Shown: positions 16,307 to 24,780 of the stretch, one piece after another
How the letters are laid out: the number at the start of each line of letters is the position of its first letter
Position numbering within the stretch: the first letter of the stretch is position 1
Assembly (NCBI GenBank): GCA_002490725.1
Contig: DKUN01000020.1
Span: 1 to 53,587 of the forward strand
DNA: 53,587 bases
Direction of reading: 5' to 3'
Origin: Porphyromonadaceae bacterium UBA7203
Lineage (GTDB): Bacteria > Bacteroidota > Bacteroidia > Bacteroidales > Muribaculaceae
Made by a program: the position numbers and the translations under genes
Notes under the pieces: model-generated
What the model was told of the DNA's origin: nothing
The model's database searches: none
What the model saw: only the letters and a program-made list of their open reading frames with translations

Positions 16307-17227
16307 ATGAAAGTTCTCGTCGCAACCGAAAAGCCATTTGCGCCAGTTGCCGTTGAAGGCATACGCAAGGTGGTCGAAGAAGCCGGCCATGAGTTGGCGC
16401 TGCTCGAAAAATATACCGATCCGGCTCAGCTCTGCGAGGCTGTGGCCGACGCCGACGCCCTGATTGTGCGCTCGGATAAGGTGACGCCGGCGCTGCTCGA
16501 CGCCGCCCCGAAGCTCAAAATCGTTGTGCGCGCCGGCGCCGGATATGATAACGTTGACCTCGAATCGGCGACCTCTCACGGAGTAGTGGTCGAAAATACC
16601 CCTGGCCAGAACTCAAACGCCGTGGCCGAACTCGTGTTCGGAATGCTCGTCATGGCAGTGCGCAACATGTATGCCGGCACGGCCGGCTCCGAGCTGCTCG
16701 GCAAGACGCTCGGCATTCATGCCTTCGGCCAGGTGGGTCGCAACGTGGCCCGCATAGCCGGCGGTTTCGGCATGAAGGTCAGCGCCCTTGACCCTTACTG
16801 CCCCGTCGAGGTGATGCAGGCGGCCGGTGTGGAACCGGTCGGCGACCTGCACGAACTTTACAGCAACAATAAATTCGTGTCGCTCCACATTCCCGCAACT
16901 CCCGAAACCCGCGGCTCGGTGGGCTATGACCTGATTTCGCTGATGCCTAAGGGGGGCGTGCTCATCAACACGGCCCGCAAGGAGGTTATTGACGAAGCCG
17001 GCCTGGCACAGGCGCTTGAGGCGCGTGCCGACCTGAAGTATGTTGCCGACATCCGTCCCGACAATGCCGACGAGCTGCTCGAGCGTTTTCCCGGCCGCGT
17101 GTTCTTCACGCCGAAGAAAATGGGCGCTCAGACTGCCGAAGCCAATATCAACGCCGGCATTGCGGCCGCGCGTCAGATCGCTGACTTCTTCGCTACGGGC
17201 AACACCCGCTTTAAAGTAAACAAATAA
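16307..17227 (+). CDS. serA: D-3-phosphoglycerate dehydrogenase, short lysine-type
   Basis: The enzyme oxidises 3-phosphoglycerate in the first step of serine synthesis. At 306 residues it lacks the regulatory ACT and intervening domains. The NAD site reads GIHAFGQVGRN, with Ala where most relatives have the first Gly of the GFG motif. The usual catalytic-His block (PHxGAxT) is FTPKKMGAQTAEA, so Lys270/271 replace the histidine. Family knowledge: this lysine type (called IIIK) is known from Bacteroides and Entamoeba and is active. The conserved Arg is in NTARKEVID. Without an ACT domain, serine feedback through that domain is not expected. Confidence 0.93.
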   Translation: MKVLVATEKPFAPVAVEGIRKVVEEAGHELALLEKYTDPAQLCEAVADADALIVRSDKVTPALLDAAPKLKIVVRAGAGYDNVDLESATSHGVVVENTPGQNSNAVAELVFGMLVMAVRNMYAGTAGSELLGKTLGIHAFGQVGRNVARIAGGFGMKVSALDPYCPVEVMQAAGVEPVGDLHELYSNNKFVSLHIPATPETRGSVGYDLISLMPKGGVLINTARKEVIDEAGLAQALEARADLKYVADIRPDNADELLERFPGRVFFTPKKMGAQTAEANINAGIAAARQIADFFATGNTRFKVNK

Positions 17228-17242
17228 GTTCGATAATCGAAC
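17228..17242. repeat. 15-base palindrome between serA and gdhA
   Basis: GTTCGAT and ATCGAAC around a single A, beginning at the last base of the serA stop-codon region. It is too tight for a stable hairpin without opening the middle and has no T-run, so it is not a terminator. A repressor site for gdhA is conceivable. Confidence 0.35.
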
Positions 17243-17306
17243 CACATATTTAACTCCATCTAATCAACCCCAATTAAATAAAGGCAGAGATGCCCGGATA
17301 AAAATC

Positions 17307-18644
17307 ATGGAAATCAATCAGATTCTAAGTAATCTTGAAGCCAAGCACCCCGGCGAGAATGAATATCTGCAGGCCGTGCGCGAAGTGTTGATGAGTGTAG
17401 CCGACGTCTACAACAGTCATCCCGAATTTGAAAAGGCAAAAATCATTGAACGCATGGTTGAGCCTGACCGCATATTGACCTTCCGCGTCACCTGGGTCGA
17501 CGACCGTGGCGAAGTGCAGACCAATCTCGGCTACCGCGTGCAGTTCAACAAGGCTATCGGCCCGTACAAGGGCGGTATCCGTTTCCACGCTTCCGTTAAC
17601 CTGTCGATTCTTAAGTTCCTCGGTTTCGAGCAGACCTTCAAAAATGCTCTGACCACACTGCCGATGGGTGGTGCGAAAGGCGGCTCAGACTTCTCGCCCC
17701 GCGGCAAGAGTGATGCCGAAATCATGCGTTTCTGCCAGGCGTTTATTCTTGAACTCTGGAAAAACCTCGGTCCTGACCGCGACGTGCCTGCCGGCGATAT
17801 CGGTGTGGGCGCCCGCGAGGTGGGCTACATGTATGGCATGTACAAGAAGCTCGTCGACGAGCACACCGGCACGTTTACAGGCAAGGGGCTCGACTTCGGC
17901 GGCAGCCGTATCCGTCCGGAAGCTACCGGCTTCGGCGCGCTCTACTTTGTTGAAAACATGCTCAAACTCAAGGGTGATTCCATCAAGGATAAGACTGTGG
18001 CCATAAGCGGCTTCGGCAATGTTGCCTGGGGCGCCGCCCTCAAGGCCAACGAGCTCGGCGCGAAGGTGGTCACCATCTCCGGCCCCGACGGCTATATCTA
18101 TGACCCCGACGGCATTTCGGGCGAAAAGGTCGACTATATGCTCGAACTCCGTTCGTCGGGCGAGGATATCGTTGAACCCTATGTCGAGAAATACCCCGGC
18201 GCCAAGTTCTTTGCCGGCAAGAAGCCCTGGGAACAGAAGGTTGACATCGCGCTTCCCTGCGCTACTCAGAACGAACTCAACGGCGATGACGCCAAGCAGC
18301 TCATTGCCAACGGCGTGCAGATGGTAGCCGAGGTTTCAAACATGGGCTGTACGCCCGAGGCTATCGACGCATTCATCGAGTCGCGCACCACCTATGCGCC
18401 CGGCAAGGCGGTCAACGCCGGCGGCGTGGCAACTTCGGGCCTCGAAATGAGTCAGAACGCCATGCACATGCAGTGGAGCGCCGAGGAGGTTGACAATAAG
18501 CTCCACTTCATCATGGACAGCATTCACGAACAGTGCGTCAAGTACGGCACCGAACCCGACGGCTTCATCAACTACATGAAGGGCGCCAATATAGCCGGCT
18601 TCATGAAGGTAGCCCACGCCATGATGGCCCAGGGTATTATCTGA
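17307..18644 (+). CDS. gdhA: glutamate dehydrogenase, hexameric
   Basis: The enzyme interconverts 2-oxoglutarate plus ammonia and glutamate. Its 445 residues match the small hexameric (GdhA) class. The substrate-site block YKGGIRFHASVN, the catalytic-lysine motif PMGGAKGGSDF and the Rossmann entry VAISGFGNVAWGAALKANELGA are clear. Cofactor preference is not decided by eye, though this clade is usually NADP-dependent. It lies 79 bases after serA; a small palindrome in the gap (17228-17242, GTTCGAT-A-ATCGAAC) could be an operator. It supplies glutamate, the amino donor for the neighbouring SerC. Confidence 0.96.
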   Translation: MEINQILSNLEAKHPGENEYLQAVREVLMSVADVYNSHPEFEKAKIIERMVEPDRILTFRVTWVDDRGEVQTNLGYRVQFNKAIGPYKGGIRFHASVNLSILKFLGFEQTFKNALTTLPMGGAKGGSDFSPRGKSDAEIMRFCQAFILELWKNLGPDRDVPAGDIGVGAREVGYMYGMYKKLVDEHTGTFTGKGLDFGGSRIRPEATGFGALYFVENMLKLKGDSIKDKTVAISGFGNVAWGAALKANELGAKVVTISGPDGYIYDPDGISGEKVDYMLELRSSGEDIVEPYVEKYPGAKFFAGKKPWEQKVDIALPCATQNELNGDDAKQLIANGVQMVAEVSNMGCTPEAIDAFIESRTTYAPGKAVNAGGVATSGLEMSQNAMHMQWSAEEVDNKLHFIMDSIHEQCVKYGTEPDGFINYMKGANIAGFMKVAHAMMAQGII

Positions 18645-18668
18645 TGACCTGACTGTGTGCCTGATGAA

Positions 18669-19445
18669 ATGATCGACACCCATACTCACCTATACCTCCC
18701 CAAGTTCGGGGATGACAAGTGCGCGGCCATTGACCGCGCACTTGCTGCGGGTGTGGAGCTGATGGTTCTGCCGGGCGTCGACGCCGATTCTATCGGTCCG
18801 ATGCGCGAGCTTCACTCCCTGCGCCCCGAGGCTACAGCGATATGCTGCGGCCTGCATCCTACTGAAATCAAACCTGAGAGCTGGCGCGACCACTGCGAGC
18901 GGGTCGAGGCCGAGCTGACCGCACATGCTGCCGACTATGTGGCGGTGGGCGAAATCGGCCTGGACCTTTACTGGGATAAATCGCAGCTCGGCCTTCAGCT
19001 CGAGGCTGTCGAGGCTCAGCTTGACCTTGCCGACCGCCTGGGGCTCCCGGCTGTCATTCACTGCCGCGACGCCATGGCCCGCATGCTTGACGTGATGGAT
19101 GCACGCGCCGGGCGCCTGCCTCACATGGTGTTTCACTGCTATAGCGGCACTGCCGACGACGTTGCCGCGCTGCGGCGACGCCAGGCCGAGGTTATGTTCG
19201 GCATCGGAGGTGTGCTGACATTCAAAAATTCGCCTCTTCCCGACATCGTGCCGCTGATGGGGCTCGACCATATTCTGCTCGAAACCGATGCCCCGTGGCT
19301 CGCCCCGGTGCCCCGGCGCGGAAAGCGCAATGAAAGCGCCTATATCCCTTATGTGGCTGACAGGTTGGCTGATATATTCGGTGTTTCACCCGCCGAGGTA
19401 GATGCCCGCACAACCCGCGCGGCGCTCAATTTTTTTCGTCTATGA
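18669..19445 (+). CDS. TatD-family metal-dependent DNase
   Basis: A TIM-barrel hydrolase of 258 residues. All metal ligands are present: DTHTHLY (HxH), VGEIGLDLYW (Glu), VIHCRDA (His), VFHCYSGT (His) and LETDAPWL (Asp). Family knowledge: TatD enzymes act as 3'-5' exonucleases in DNA/RNA quality control. The start is set at ATG 18669 (MIDTHTHLY); a GTG four codons earlier is in frame but adds nothing conserved. It follows gdhA after 24 bases and is probably co-transcribed. Confidence 0.93.
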   Translation: MIDTHTHLYLPKFGDDKCAAIDRALAAGVELMVLPGVDADSIGPMRELHSLRPEATAICCGLHPTEIKPESWRDHCERVEAELTAHAADYVAVGEIGLDLYWDKSQLGLQLEAVEAQLDLADRLGLPAVIHCRDAMARMLDVMDARAGRLPHMVFHCYSGTADDVAALRRRQAEVMFGIGGVLTFKNSPLPDIVPLMGLDHILLETDAPWLAPVPRRGKRNESAYIPYVADRLADIFGVSPAEVDARTTRAALNFFRL

Positions 19446-19455
19446 GCAGCGGTTA

Positions 19456-19486
19456 TTGCAAAAATCAAAATTATTTGCTATTTTTG
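19456..19486 (+). promoter_or_regulatory. promoter of the GH16 gene
   Basis: TTG (19456-19458), 20 bases, TATTTTTG (19479-19486), matching TAnnTTTG. The start would be near 19493, about 28 bases before the ATG. Confidence 0.7.
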
Positions 19487-19520
19487 CGACTCATAAGTCA
19501 TTAACCTATAAATCTATATC

Positions 19521-21341
19521 ATGAGATCAATCTTTACACTTTTAGCATTGGGCGCTGGTGCATTTGCTGCAATTGCCACCCCCTATGAAATGAACTATCC
19601 CGATACGCAGACGGTGGGTACCGGAAAGAACCGCTCTACCGGCTCGATTTCGCTTAACGGTCAGTTTGGTATGCAGACCCTGACAGTCGACCAGTCTGAC
19701 CGTCTGCTTTATCATCAGCTTTTCGACAAGCCTTTTGTAGTTATGCCCGGCGAAACCGTGGCGCCGCAGTTCGGCTTTTCCGGAAACTGGATGAACGGTT
19801 ACGTTTATATCGACTATAACAATGACGGTGTGTTTGATCCTGAAACCGAAGCTGTTTCCTATAGTAACGTCGACGGTGTAAACTCGGCAGGCACGGAGCT
19901 CTCTTCGCGTAACACAATGGCAATGCCGCCGTTTGAGATTCCCGCCGACATCACTCCGGGTGTTTACCGTGTGCGCTATAAAGTTGACTGGAATTCAATT
20001 GATCCCGGCGGTAATACGTCCTCGGATAACCGAATCACCGTCAACGAAGGCTCGATTACCGATGCCATGCTGATGGTGTGCGACCCCGTCCAGACAGAAA
20101 TCAATGTTACCATTACCGGCGAATCCGGCCGTCTTGTTCATCCCGACCTTTCGCCTCTGCCTTCGACCGTCCCGGTAGTCAACTCGATTTTGTTCAAGGG
20201 CCTGCCCGACCGCGGCTCTCACCTCGAATCGGTTAAAGTTGACTATGGCTATCCCGAAGCTGAGGCCGTGTTTGGCAACGTAACCTCGTTTACGCACGTA
20301 ATTGACGGCGCGGATCTGTTTCGCAACGAAGGTGTGATTCCTTCCTATGCGGTTATGGGCGACGGCATCGTGCTTACTCCCGAATTTGGCGAAGGCGAGT
20401 TTACCGACCCGATTGAACGCGACGGTTACCGTCTGGTATGGAACGATGAGTTCAACCAGCCCGACGGCACTTCGGCCGACATGGACAACAACTGGAACAC
20501 TCCCAGCATCATGGCTTCCGCTACTTGGCGTCGCTTCGTTACCGACCGCGATGACCTGCGCGAAGTTCACAATGGCCGTGTGGTGCTTGCCGCCAAGGTC
20601 AACGACGGTGCTGACCCCGCCATCACTACCGACTGGATTACCGGCGCACTGGAAAGCGCCGGCAAGTTCAGCTACACCTATGGCTATACTGAAGCCCGCC
20701 TGCAGTGTCACTACGTTGCCGGCACCTTCCCCGCCTATTGGATGATGCCCGACGACCAGTCGGCCGGTTGGCCCCATTGCGGCGAAATCGATATCTGGGA
20801 AGCTGCCGACGGCCCCACCCGCAGCTGGCACACAATCCATGGCCCGTGGAACCCCAACGGCGGCAGCATCTCTGCCGGTGCGCTGCCCATCGACTACAGC
20901 AAGCCCATCGTTTATGGCTTCGAATGGACTCCCGACAAGCTCATTTGGTATGTAGACGGCGAAAAGACCTGGGAAGTATCGAAAGACCACGACCGTATCG
21001 GTGACGAAAGATGGCCGTATGACAAGCCTTTCTTCATCCGCATCAACCAGAGCGTAGGCGACGGATCATGGGCCGGCCGCCCCAATGAATCGGTTGTCTA
21101 CACCACCGAATTTGACTATGTTCGCGTTTATCAGAAAGAAGGTCAGGAAAATAACGGCGGCAAGACCTATGGCGAGCTCGACTATTATGGCTCGGACGCC
21201 ATTGAGTCGGTCAGCTCCGTTCAGAACGACGGCATTGCAGTCTATGTTGACCTTCAGGGCCGCGCGGTGAAGAACCCGAAGCAGGCAGGCGTTTACATTG
21301 AACGCGTAAACAATCAGACCCGCAAAATCATCAAGCGTTGA
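19521..21341 (+). CDS. exported GH16 beta-glucanase with GEVED-like domain
   Basis: 606 residues with an N-terminal signal peptide (MRSIFTLLALGAGAFAAIA). Residues about 60-190 form a GEVED-type beta domain with a calcium-loop-like YIDYNNDGVFDPETE. Residues about 300-545 are a GH16 jelly roll: YRLVWNDEFNQPDG at its start and HCGEIDIWEA, placing the nucleophile at Glu422, the helper Asp at 424 and the acid/base at Glu427. Family knowledge: GH16 members hydrolyse beta-1,3/1,4-glucans such as laminarin or lichenin. The last 35 residues (LQGRAVKNPKQAGVYIERV) resemble the short conserved tail of Muribaculaceae/Prevotella exported proteins and may be a degenerate T9SS-type sorting signal. It is monocistronic, with a terminator-like stem at 21399-21437. 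Confidence 0.92.
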   Translation: MRSIFTLLALGAGAFAAIATPYEMNYPDTQTVGTGKNRSTGSISLNGQFGMQTLTVDQSDRLLYHQLFDKPFVVMPGETVAPQFGFSGNWMNGYVYIDYNNDGVFDPETEAVSYSNVDGVNSAGTELSSRNTMAMPPFEIPADITPGVYRVRYKVDWNSIDPGGNTSSDNRITVNEGSITDAMLMVCDPVQTEINVTITGESGRLVHPDLSPLPSTVPVVNSILFKGLPDRGSHLESVKVDYGYPEAEAVFGNVTSFTHVIDGADLFRNEGVIPSYAVMGDGIVLTPEFGEGEFTDPIERDGYRLVWNDEFNQPDGTSADMDNNWNTPSIMASATWRRFVTDRDDLREVHNGRVVLAAKVNDGADPAITTDWITGALESAGKFSYTYGYTEARLQCHYVAGTFPAYWMMPDDQSAGWPHCGEIDIWEAADGPTRSWHTIHGPWNPNGGSISAGALPIDYSKPIVYGFEWTPDKLIWYVDGEKTWEVSKDHDRIGDERWPYDKPFFIRINQSVGDGSWAGRPNESVVYTTEFDYVRVYQKEGQENNGGKTYGELDYYGSDAIESVSSVQNDGIAVYVDLQGRAVKNPKQAGVYIERVNNQTRKIIKR

Positions 21342-21398
21342 TTTCGGTCAGCTCTTCTGCGGGCGCTAAGCGTGCCTGCGGATACGCATAATTCCTTA

Positions 21399-21437
21399 AA
21401 GACCCCGTTTCCCTCCGATATTGGGAAGCGGGGTCTT
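21399..21437 (+). terminator. terminator-like hairpin after the GH16 gene
   Basis: AAGACCCCGTTTCCC (21399-21413) pairs with GGGAAGCGGGGTCTT (21423-21437) over 15 bp with one G-T pair and a 9-base loop. The downstream side is only moderately T-rich (AATGGTTATG). Confidence 0.75.
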
Positions 21438-21532
21438 AATGGTTATGTGCTTCTGAACCGCCGGTTTCGACAGCTGTGCGCAAATGTCGGCGGCTGATTG
21501 AGGGGCGATTAGGTGGTTTGCCAAATTTTTTG

Positions 21533-21540
21533 TAACTTTG
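21533..21540 (+). promoter_or_regulatory. -7 promoter element of the M28 gene
   Basis: TAACTTTG, a perfect -7 match preceded by a T-run; no convincing TTTG at the right distance. It sits 14 bases before the ATG at 21555, so the transcript has almost no leader and upstream in-frame starts (21513) are excluded. Confidence 0.55.
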
Positions 21541-21554
21541 AGGGCGTGAACAGC

Positions 21555-22520
21555 ATGTTATCCGTAAGAATGTGTGCGGCGGCAGCCGCATTTGCAATAG
21601 CGTCGGCAGGATGCTCTAAACCTGCCCGTCAGGCCGAGACTGCGACGTCGCATAGCGACGGGGAGCCGCAGTTCTCGGCCGACAGCGCATTTACCTACCT
21701 GGCCCGCCAGGTCGCTTTCGGTCCGCGTGTGGCCAATTCGGCCGCACACGAGGCGTGCGCCTCCTGGATTGCCTCGGAACTGGCGCGACACGGCGCCGAC
21801 ACGGTCATTGTGCAGCGCGCCGACATTGAAGGCTTCGGGCCGGCCGCCAACATCATGGGCCGCTTCAACGCGGGAGCCGCAAGGCGCGTGTTGCTCCTTG
21901 CCCACTGGGATTCGCGCCCTTGGGCCGACGAAGACCCCGACCCCGCCAATCATGCGCGGCCGATTGACGGCGCCAATGACGGCGCAAGCGGCGTTGCCGT
22001 GCTGCTGGAAATGGCCCGGCTGATGGGACGCGAGTTGCCGACCGTTGGAGTTGACCTGCTGTTTGTCGACGCTGAAGATGCCGGCTCGGCAGGCGACGAC
22101 GATTCGTGGGCCCTCGGCACGCAATACTGGGTCGAACACATGCCCTACGGCGTGTCGGAACCGATGCCCGACTATGCCGTGCTGCTCGACATGGTAGGCG
22201 GAACCGGGGCAACATTTCCGCGCGAGCTGTTTTCCGACGTGAACTGCAGGCCGCTCACCGCCCGAATCTGGAGCCTGGCACGCAAAATCGGCCTGGCCGA
22301 GAGGTTTCCCGACGTTACCGGCGGCGCGGTCAACGACGACCACATTCCGTTAATCCGTGCCGGCATTCCTGCGGTTGACATAATAGAGACCAACAACCCG
22401 CAGACCGGCTCGTTCAACCCTACGTGGCACACAATGGCCGACAATATTGAAAATATCGACCCGGCGGCTCTCGGCGATGCCGGAAAGCTGGTGACAACAC
22501 TTATCTATAGCGAAAAATAA
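21555..22520 (+). CDS. M28-family zinc lipoprotein, probable glutaminyl-peptide cyclotransferase
   Basis: A 321-residue lipoprotein (lipobox ASAGC, Cys20). The zinc-enzyme motifs are LLLAHWDSRPW (His), GANDGASG (Asp), VDAEDAG (Glu), VLLDMVGG (Asp) and VNDDHIPL (His). The spacing and the AHWDSRPWADEDPDP block match the Bacteroidetes type II glutaminyl cyclases, which convert N-terminal Gln of exported proteins to pyroglutamate, rather than typical aminopeptidases. Family knowledge suggests a periplasm-facing role, since signal peptidase leaves Gln at many N termini. The start is set at ATG 21555 because the promoter -7 box ends at 21540. The stop shares a base with sufE. An aminopeptidase remains the alternative. 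Confidence 0.85.
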   Translation: MLSVRMCAAAAAFAIASAGCSKPARQAETATSHSDGEPQFSADSAFTYLARQVAFGPRVANSAAHEACASWIASELARHGADTVIVQRADIEGFGPAANIMGRFNAGAARRVLLLAHWDSRPWADEDPDPANHARPIDGANDGASGVAVLLEMARLMGRELPTVGVDLLFVDAEDAGSAGDDDSWALGTQYWVEHMPYGVSEPMPDYAVLLDMVGGTGATFPRELFSDVNCRPLTARIWSLARKIGLAERFPDVTGGAVNDDHIPLIRAGIPAVDIIETNNPQTGSFNPTWHTMADNIENIDPAALGDAGKLVTTLIYSEK

Positions 22521-22945
22521 TGACTATCAACGAAATTCAAGACGAAATCATTGAAGAGTTCTCTGAAATAGACGACTGGATGGACCGTTATGGCTACATC
22601 ATTGACCTCGGCAACCAGCTTCCGCCTATCGACGAGAAGTTCAAAACACCCCAATACCTGATCGAGGGCTGTCAGAGCCGTGTGTGGATCAACGCCGACC
22701 TCACTGCCGAGGGCAAGGTGGAGTTCCAGGCCGATTCCGACGCCATTATTGTCAAGGGAATCATTGCGCTGCTGATCAAGGTGCTCAACAACCAGTCGCC
22801 CGGGGATATCCTTGACGCCGACCTCTACTTCATTGACCGCATCGGCCTCAGCGAACACCTCTCGCCGACGCGCTCAAACGGCCTGTTGGCAATGGTGAAG
22901 CAGATGAAGGTCTACGCTCTTGCCTTCAGCCAGGCCACTAACTGA
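22520..22945 (+). CDS. sufE: SufE-family cysteine desulfurase activator
   Basis: 141 residues. SufE accepts persulfide sulfur from SufS for Fe-S cluster assembly. The family signature YLIEGCQSRVWI carries the acceptor cysteine (about residue 51). Length and the acidic N-terminal helix (DEIIEEFSEIDDW) are typical. The ATG overlaps the last base of the M28 stop codon, so translation is probably coupled, although there is no obvious metabolic link. Confidence 0.95.
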   Translation: MTINEIQDEIIEEFSEIDDWMDRYGYIIDLGNQLPPIDEKFKTPQYLIEGCQSRVWINADLTAEGKVEFQADSDAIIVKGIIALLIKVLNNQSPGDILDADLYFIDRIGLSEHLSPTRSNGLLAMVKQMKVYALAFSQATN

Positions 22946-22981
22946 ACTGACATTTATTCACTTTTTAAACCATAAAATCAC

Positions 22982-24775
22982 ATGTTCAAGAACCAACCTG
23001 CAGGCTTGTATGTCCTGGCTCTCGCCAACACCGGCGAACGCTTCGGCTACTACACCATGCTTGCGATTTTCCTGTTCTATCTACAGGCCAAGTTCGGTCT
23101 CGATTCCGCATGGACGGGCCAGATTTTCTCGATTTTCCTGGCGCTTGTCTACTTCATGCCGCTCGTAGGCGGCTGGCTTGCCGACAAGTGGAGCTTCTCA
23201 AAGTGCGTAGTGAGCGGCATCGCCGTAATGTTTATCGGTTATGCCCTGATGTCGGCTCCCACCCCCGTGCGTGAAAACACCTCGCTGATGGTGCTCTTTG
23301 CCGCTCTGCTGCTCATCTCCGTGGGCACGGGTCTCTTCAAGGGCAACCTGCAGGTTATGGTAGGCGACCTCTATAACGAGGCTCGCTATGCCGACCGCCG
23401 CGACTCGGCGTTCTCGCTCTTCTACATGGCCATCAATCTCGGCTCGATGTTCGCCCCTGGCGCCGCAATCGCGCTGAAAAACCTCGCGCTCAGCCGCGCC
23501 GGCTTCCTGACCAACAATCCTATGGCCGCCACGGTGAGCAACTGGTGTCTTGACACCGACGGCTTCACCAATATGCCCGCCGACGGCACCGACAAACTCA
23601 AGACTATGACCGAGTTTGCCGTGCAGAACGGCATGGCTGAAGACGGCAATGTCGGCCAGTTCCTGAGCGGCTATCTCGCCGATTTCGCAGGCAACTGCCA
23701 GTTTGCCTACACTTCGCTGACCGAGTTTGCCAACGAATATATCTCGGCGTTCTCGCTCGGCTGTAACTACGCTTTCATGCTTGCCTGCGGTTCGCTGATT
23801 GTCAGCTTCCTGATTTACACCCTCGGCCGCAGCACATATAAGCACATTCTTGCCGACAAAAAGAACCCTGCCGAGAAGAGCGCCGCTGTTGTTGCCGGTC
23901 CCGAACTCACTCCCGCCCAGACCAAGCAGCGCGTCGTTGCCCTGCTGCTGGTGTTTGCCGTGGTAATCTTCTTCTGGATGGTGTTCCACCAGAACGGCCA
24001 GACCCTCACCGAATTCGCCAAGAGCTGCACCTCGCCCAACTCGTCGAGCTGGACCCGCATCGGATTCAATCTCGGCGCACTGACCGCCATTGCCGCAGGC
24101 GTCTACGCCATGTTCGGCTTCTTCCAGAGCGCTACCGCCAAGGCTAAGTCCATCTGTGCCCTGGTGTTCGCCGCCTGTGTTGCGATTGTGGTTTATCTCT
24201 ATAACGGCACCCCCGCCACCGTCGAAGGCATCGACCCGGCCGCCTACCAGCAGTTCAACCCCTTCTATGTGGTTGCCCTGACTCCCTTCTCCATGGCCAT
24301 TTTCGGCTGGCTCAACAAAAAGGGCAAAGAGCCCTCGGCTCCCCGCAAAATCGGCTACGGCATGATTATGGCCGGCGTAGCTTACGTCGTGATGATTTTC
24401 GGCTCCATGAGCCTTGTAGGCACCAACGGCAACGTTTCGACCAACTGGCTTATATCGACCTATCTGCTCCTGACCTTCGCCGAACTGCTGCTTTCGCCCA
24501 TGGGCATCAGCTTTGTCAGCAAAGTGGCTCCTCCCAAACTCAAGGGCTCGATGATGGGCGGCTGGTTTGCCGCTACTGCTGTCGGCAACTACCTCGTGTC
24601 GATTCCCATGCTTCTGTGGGGCAAGATTCCCACCTATCTCGTGTGGACTATCCTCGTTGGCCTCTGCCTGCTCTCGGCAGCCTTCCTCTTCTCGCAGATG
24701 AAGAAGCTCGAAGCCGCTACCAACGATATGCCTGAAACTCCGGCCGACGAAACCCTCGCCGACCCCGCTGAATAA
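22982..24775 (+). CDS. POT-family proton-coupled di/tripeptide transporter
   Basis: 597 residues with about 14 membrane segments. GERFGYYTMLAIFLFYLQ, GGWLADKW and GTGLFKGNLQVMVGDLY are POT/PTR2 motifs, with FYMAINLGSMFAP in helix 4-5. The proton-coupling ExxER motif reads NTGER (Asn in place of the first Glu), which is shared by Bacteroidetes members I recall. A polar insert (about residues 180-250) replaces the usual helix 6-7 loop. Family knowledge: uptake of di- and tripeptides with protons. It is 5 bases before the OPT gene, so two peptide carriers are made together. Confidence 0.92.
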   Translation: MFKNQPAGLYVLALANTGERFGYYTMLAIFLFYLQAKFGLDSAWTGQIFSIFLALVYFMPLVGGWLADKWSFSKCVVSGIAVMFIGYALMSAPTPVRENTSLMVLFAALLLISVGTGLFKGNLQVMVGDLYNEARYADRRDSAFSLFYMAINLGSMFAPGAAIALKNLALSRAGFLTNNPMAATVSNWCLDTDGFTNMPADGTDKLKTMTEFAVQNGMAEDGNVGQFLSGYLADFAGNCQFAYTSLTEFANEYISAFSLGCNYAFMLACGSLIVSFLIYTLGRSTYKHILADKKNPAEKSAAVVAGPELTPAQTKQRVVALLLVFAVVIFFWMVFHQNGQTLTEFAKSCTSPNSSSWTRIGFNLGALTAIAAGVYAMFGFFQSATAKAKSICALVFAACVAIVVYLYNGTPATVEGIDPAAYQQFNPFYVVALTPFSMAIFGWLNKKGKEPSAPRKIGYGMIMAGVAYVVMIFGSMSLVGTNGNVSTNWLISTYLLLTFAELLLSPMGISFVSKVAPPKLKGSMMGGWFAATAVGNYLVSIPMLLWGKIPTYLVWTILVGLCLLSAAFLFSQMKKLEAATNDMPETPADETLADPAE

Positions 24776-24780
24776 CAGTC

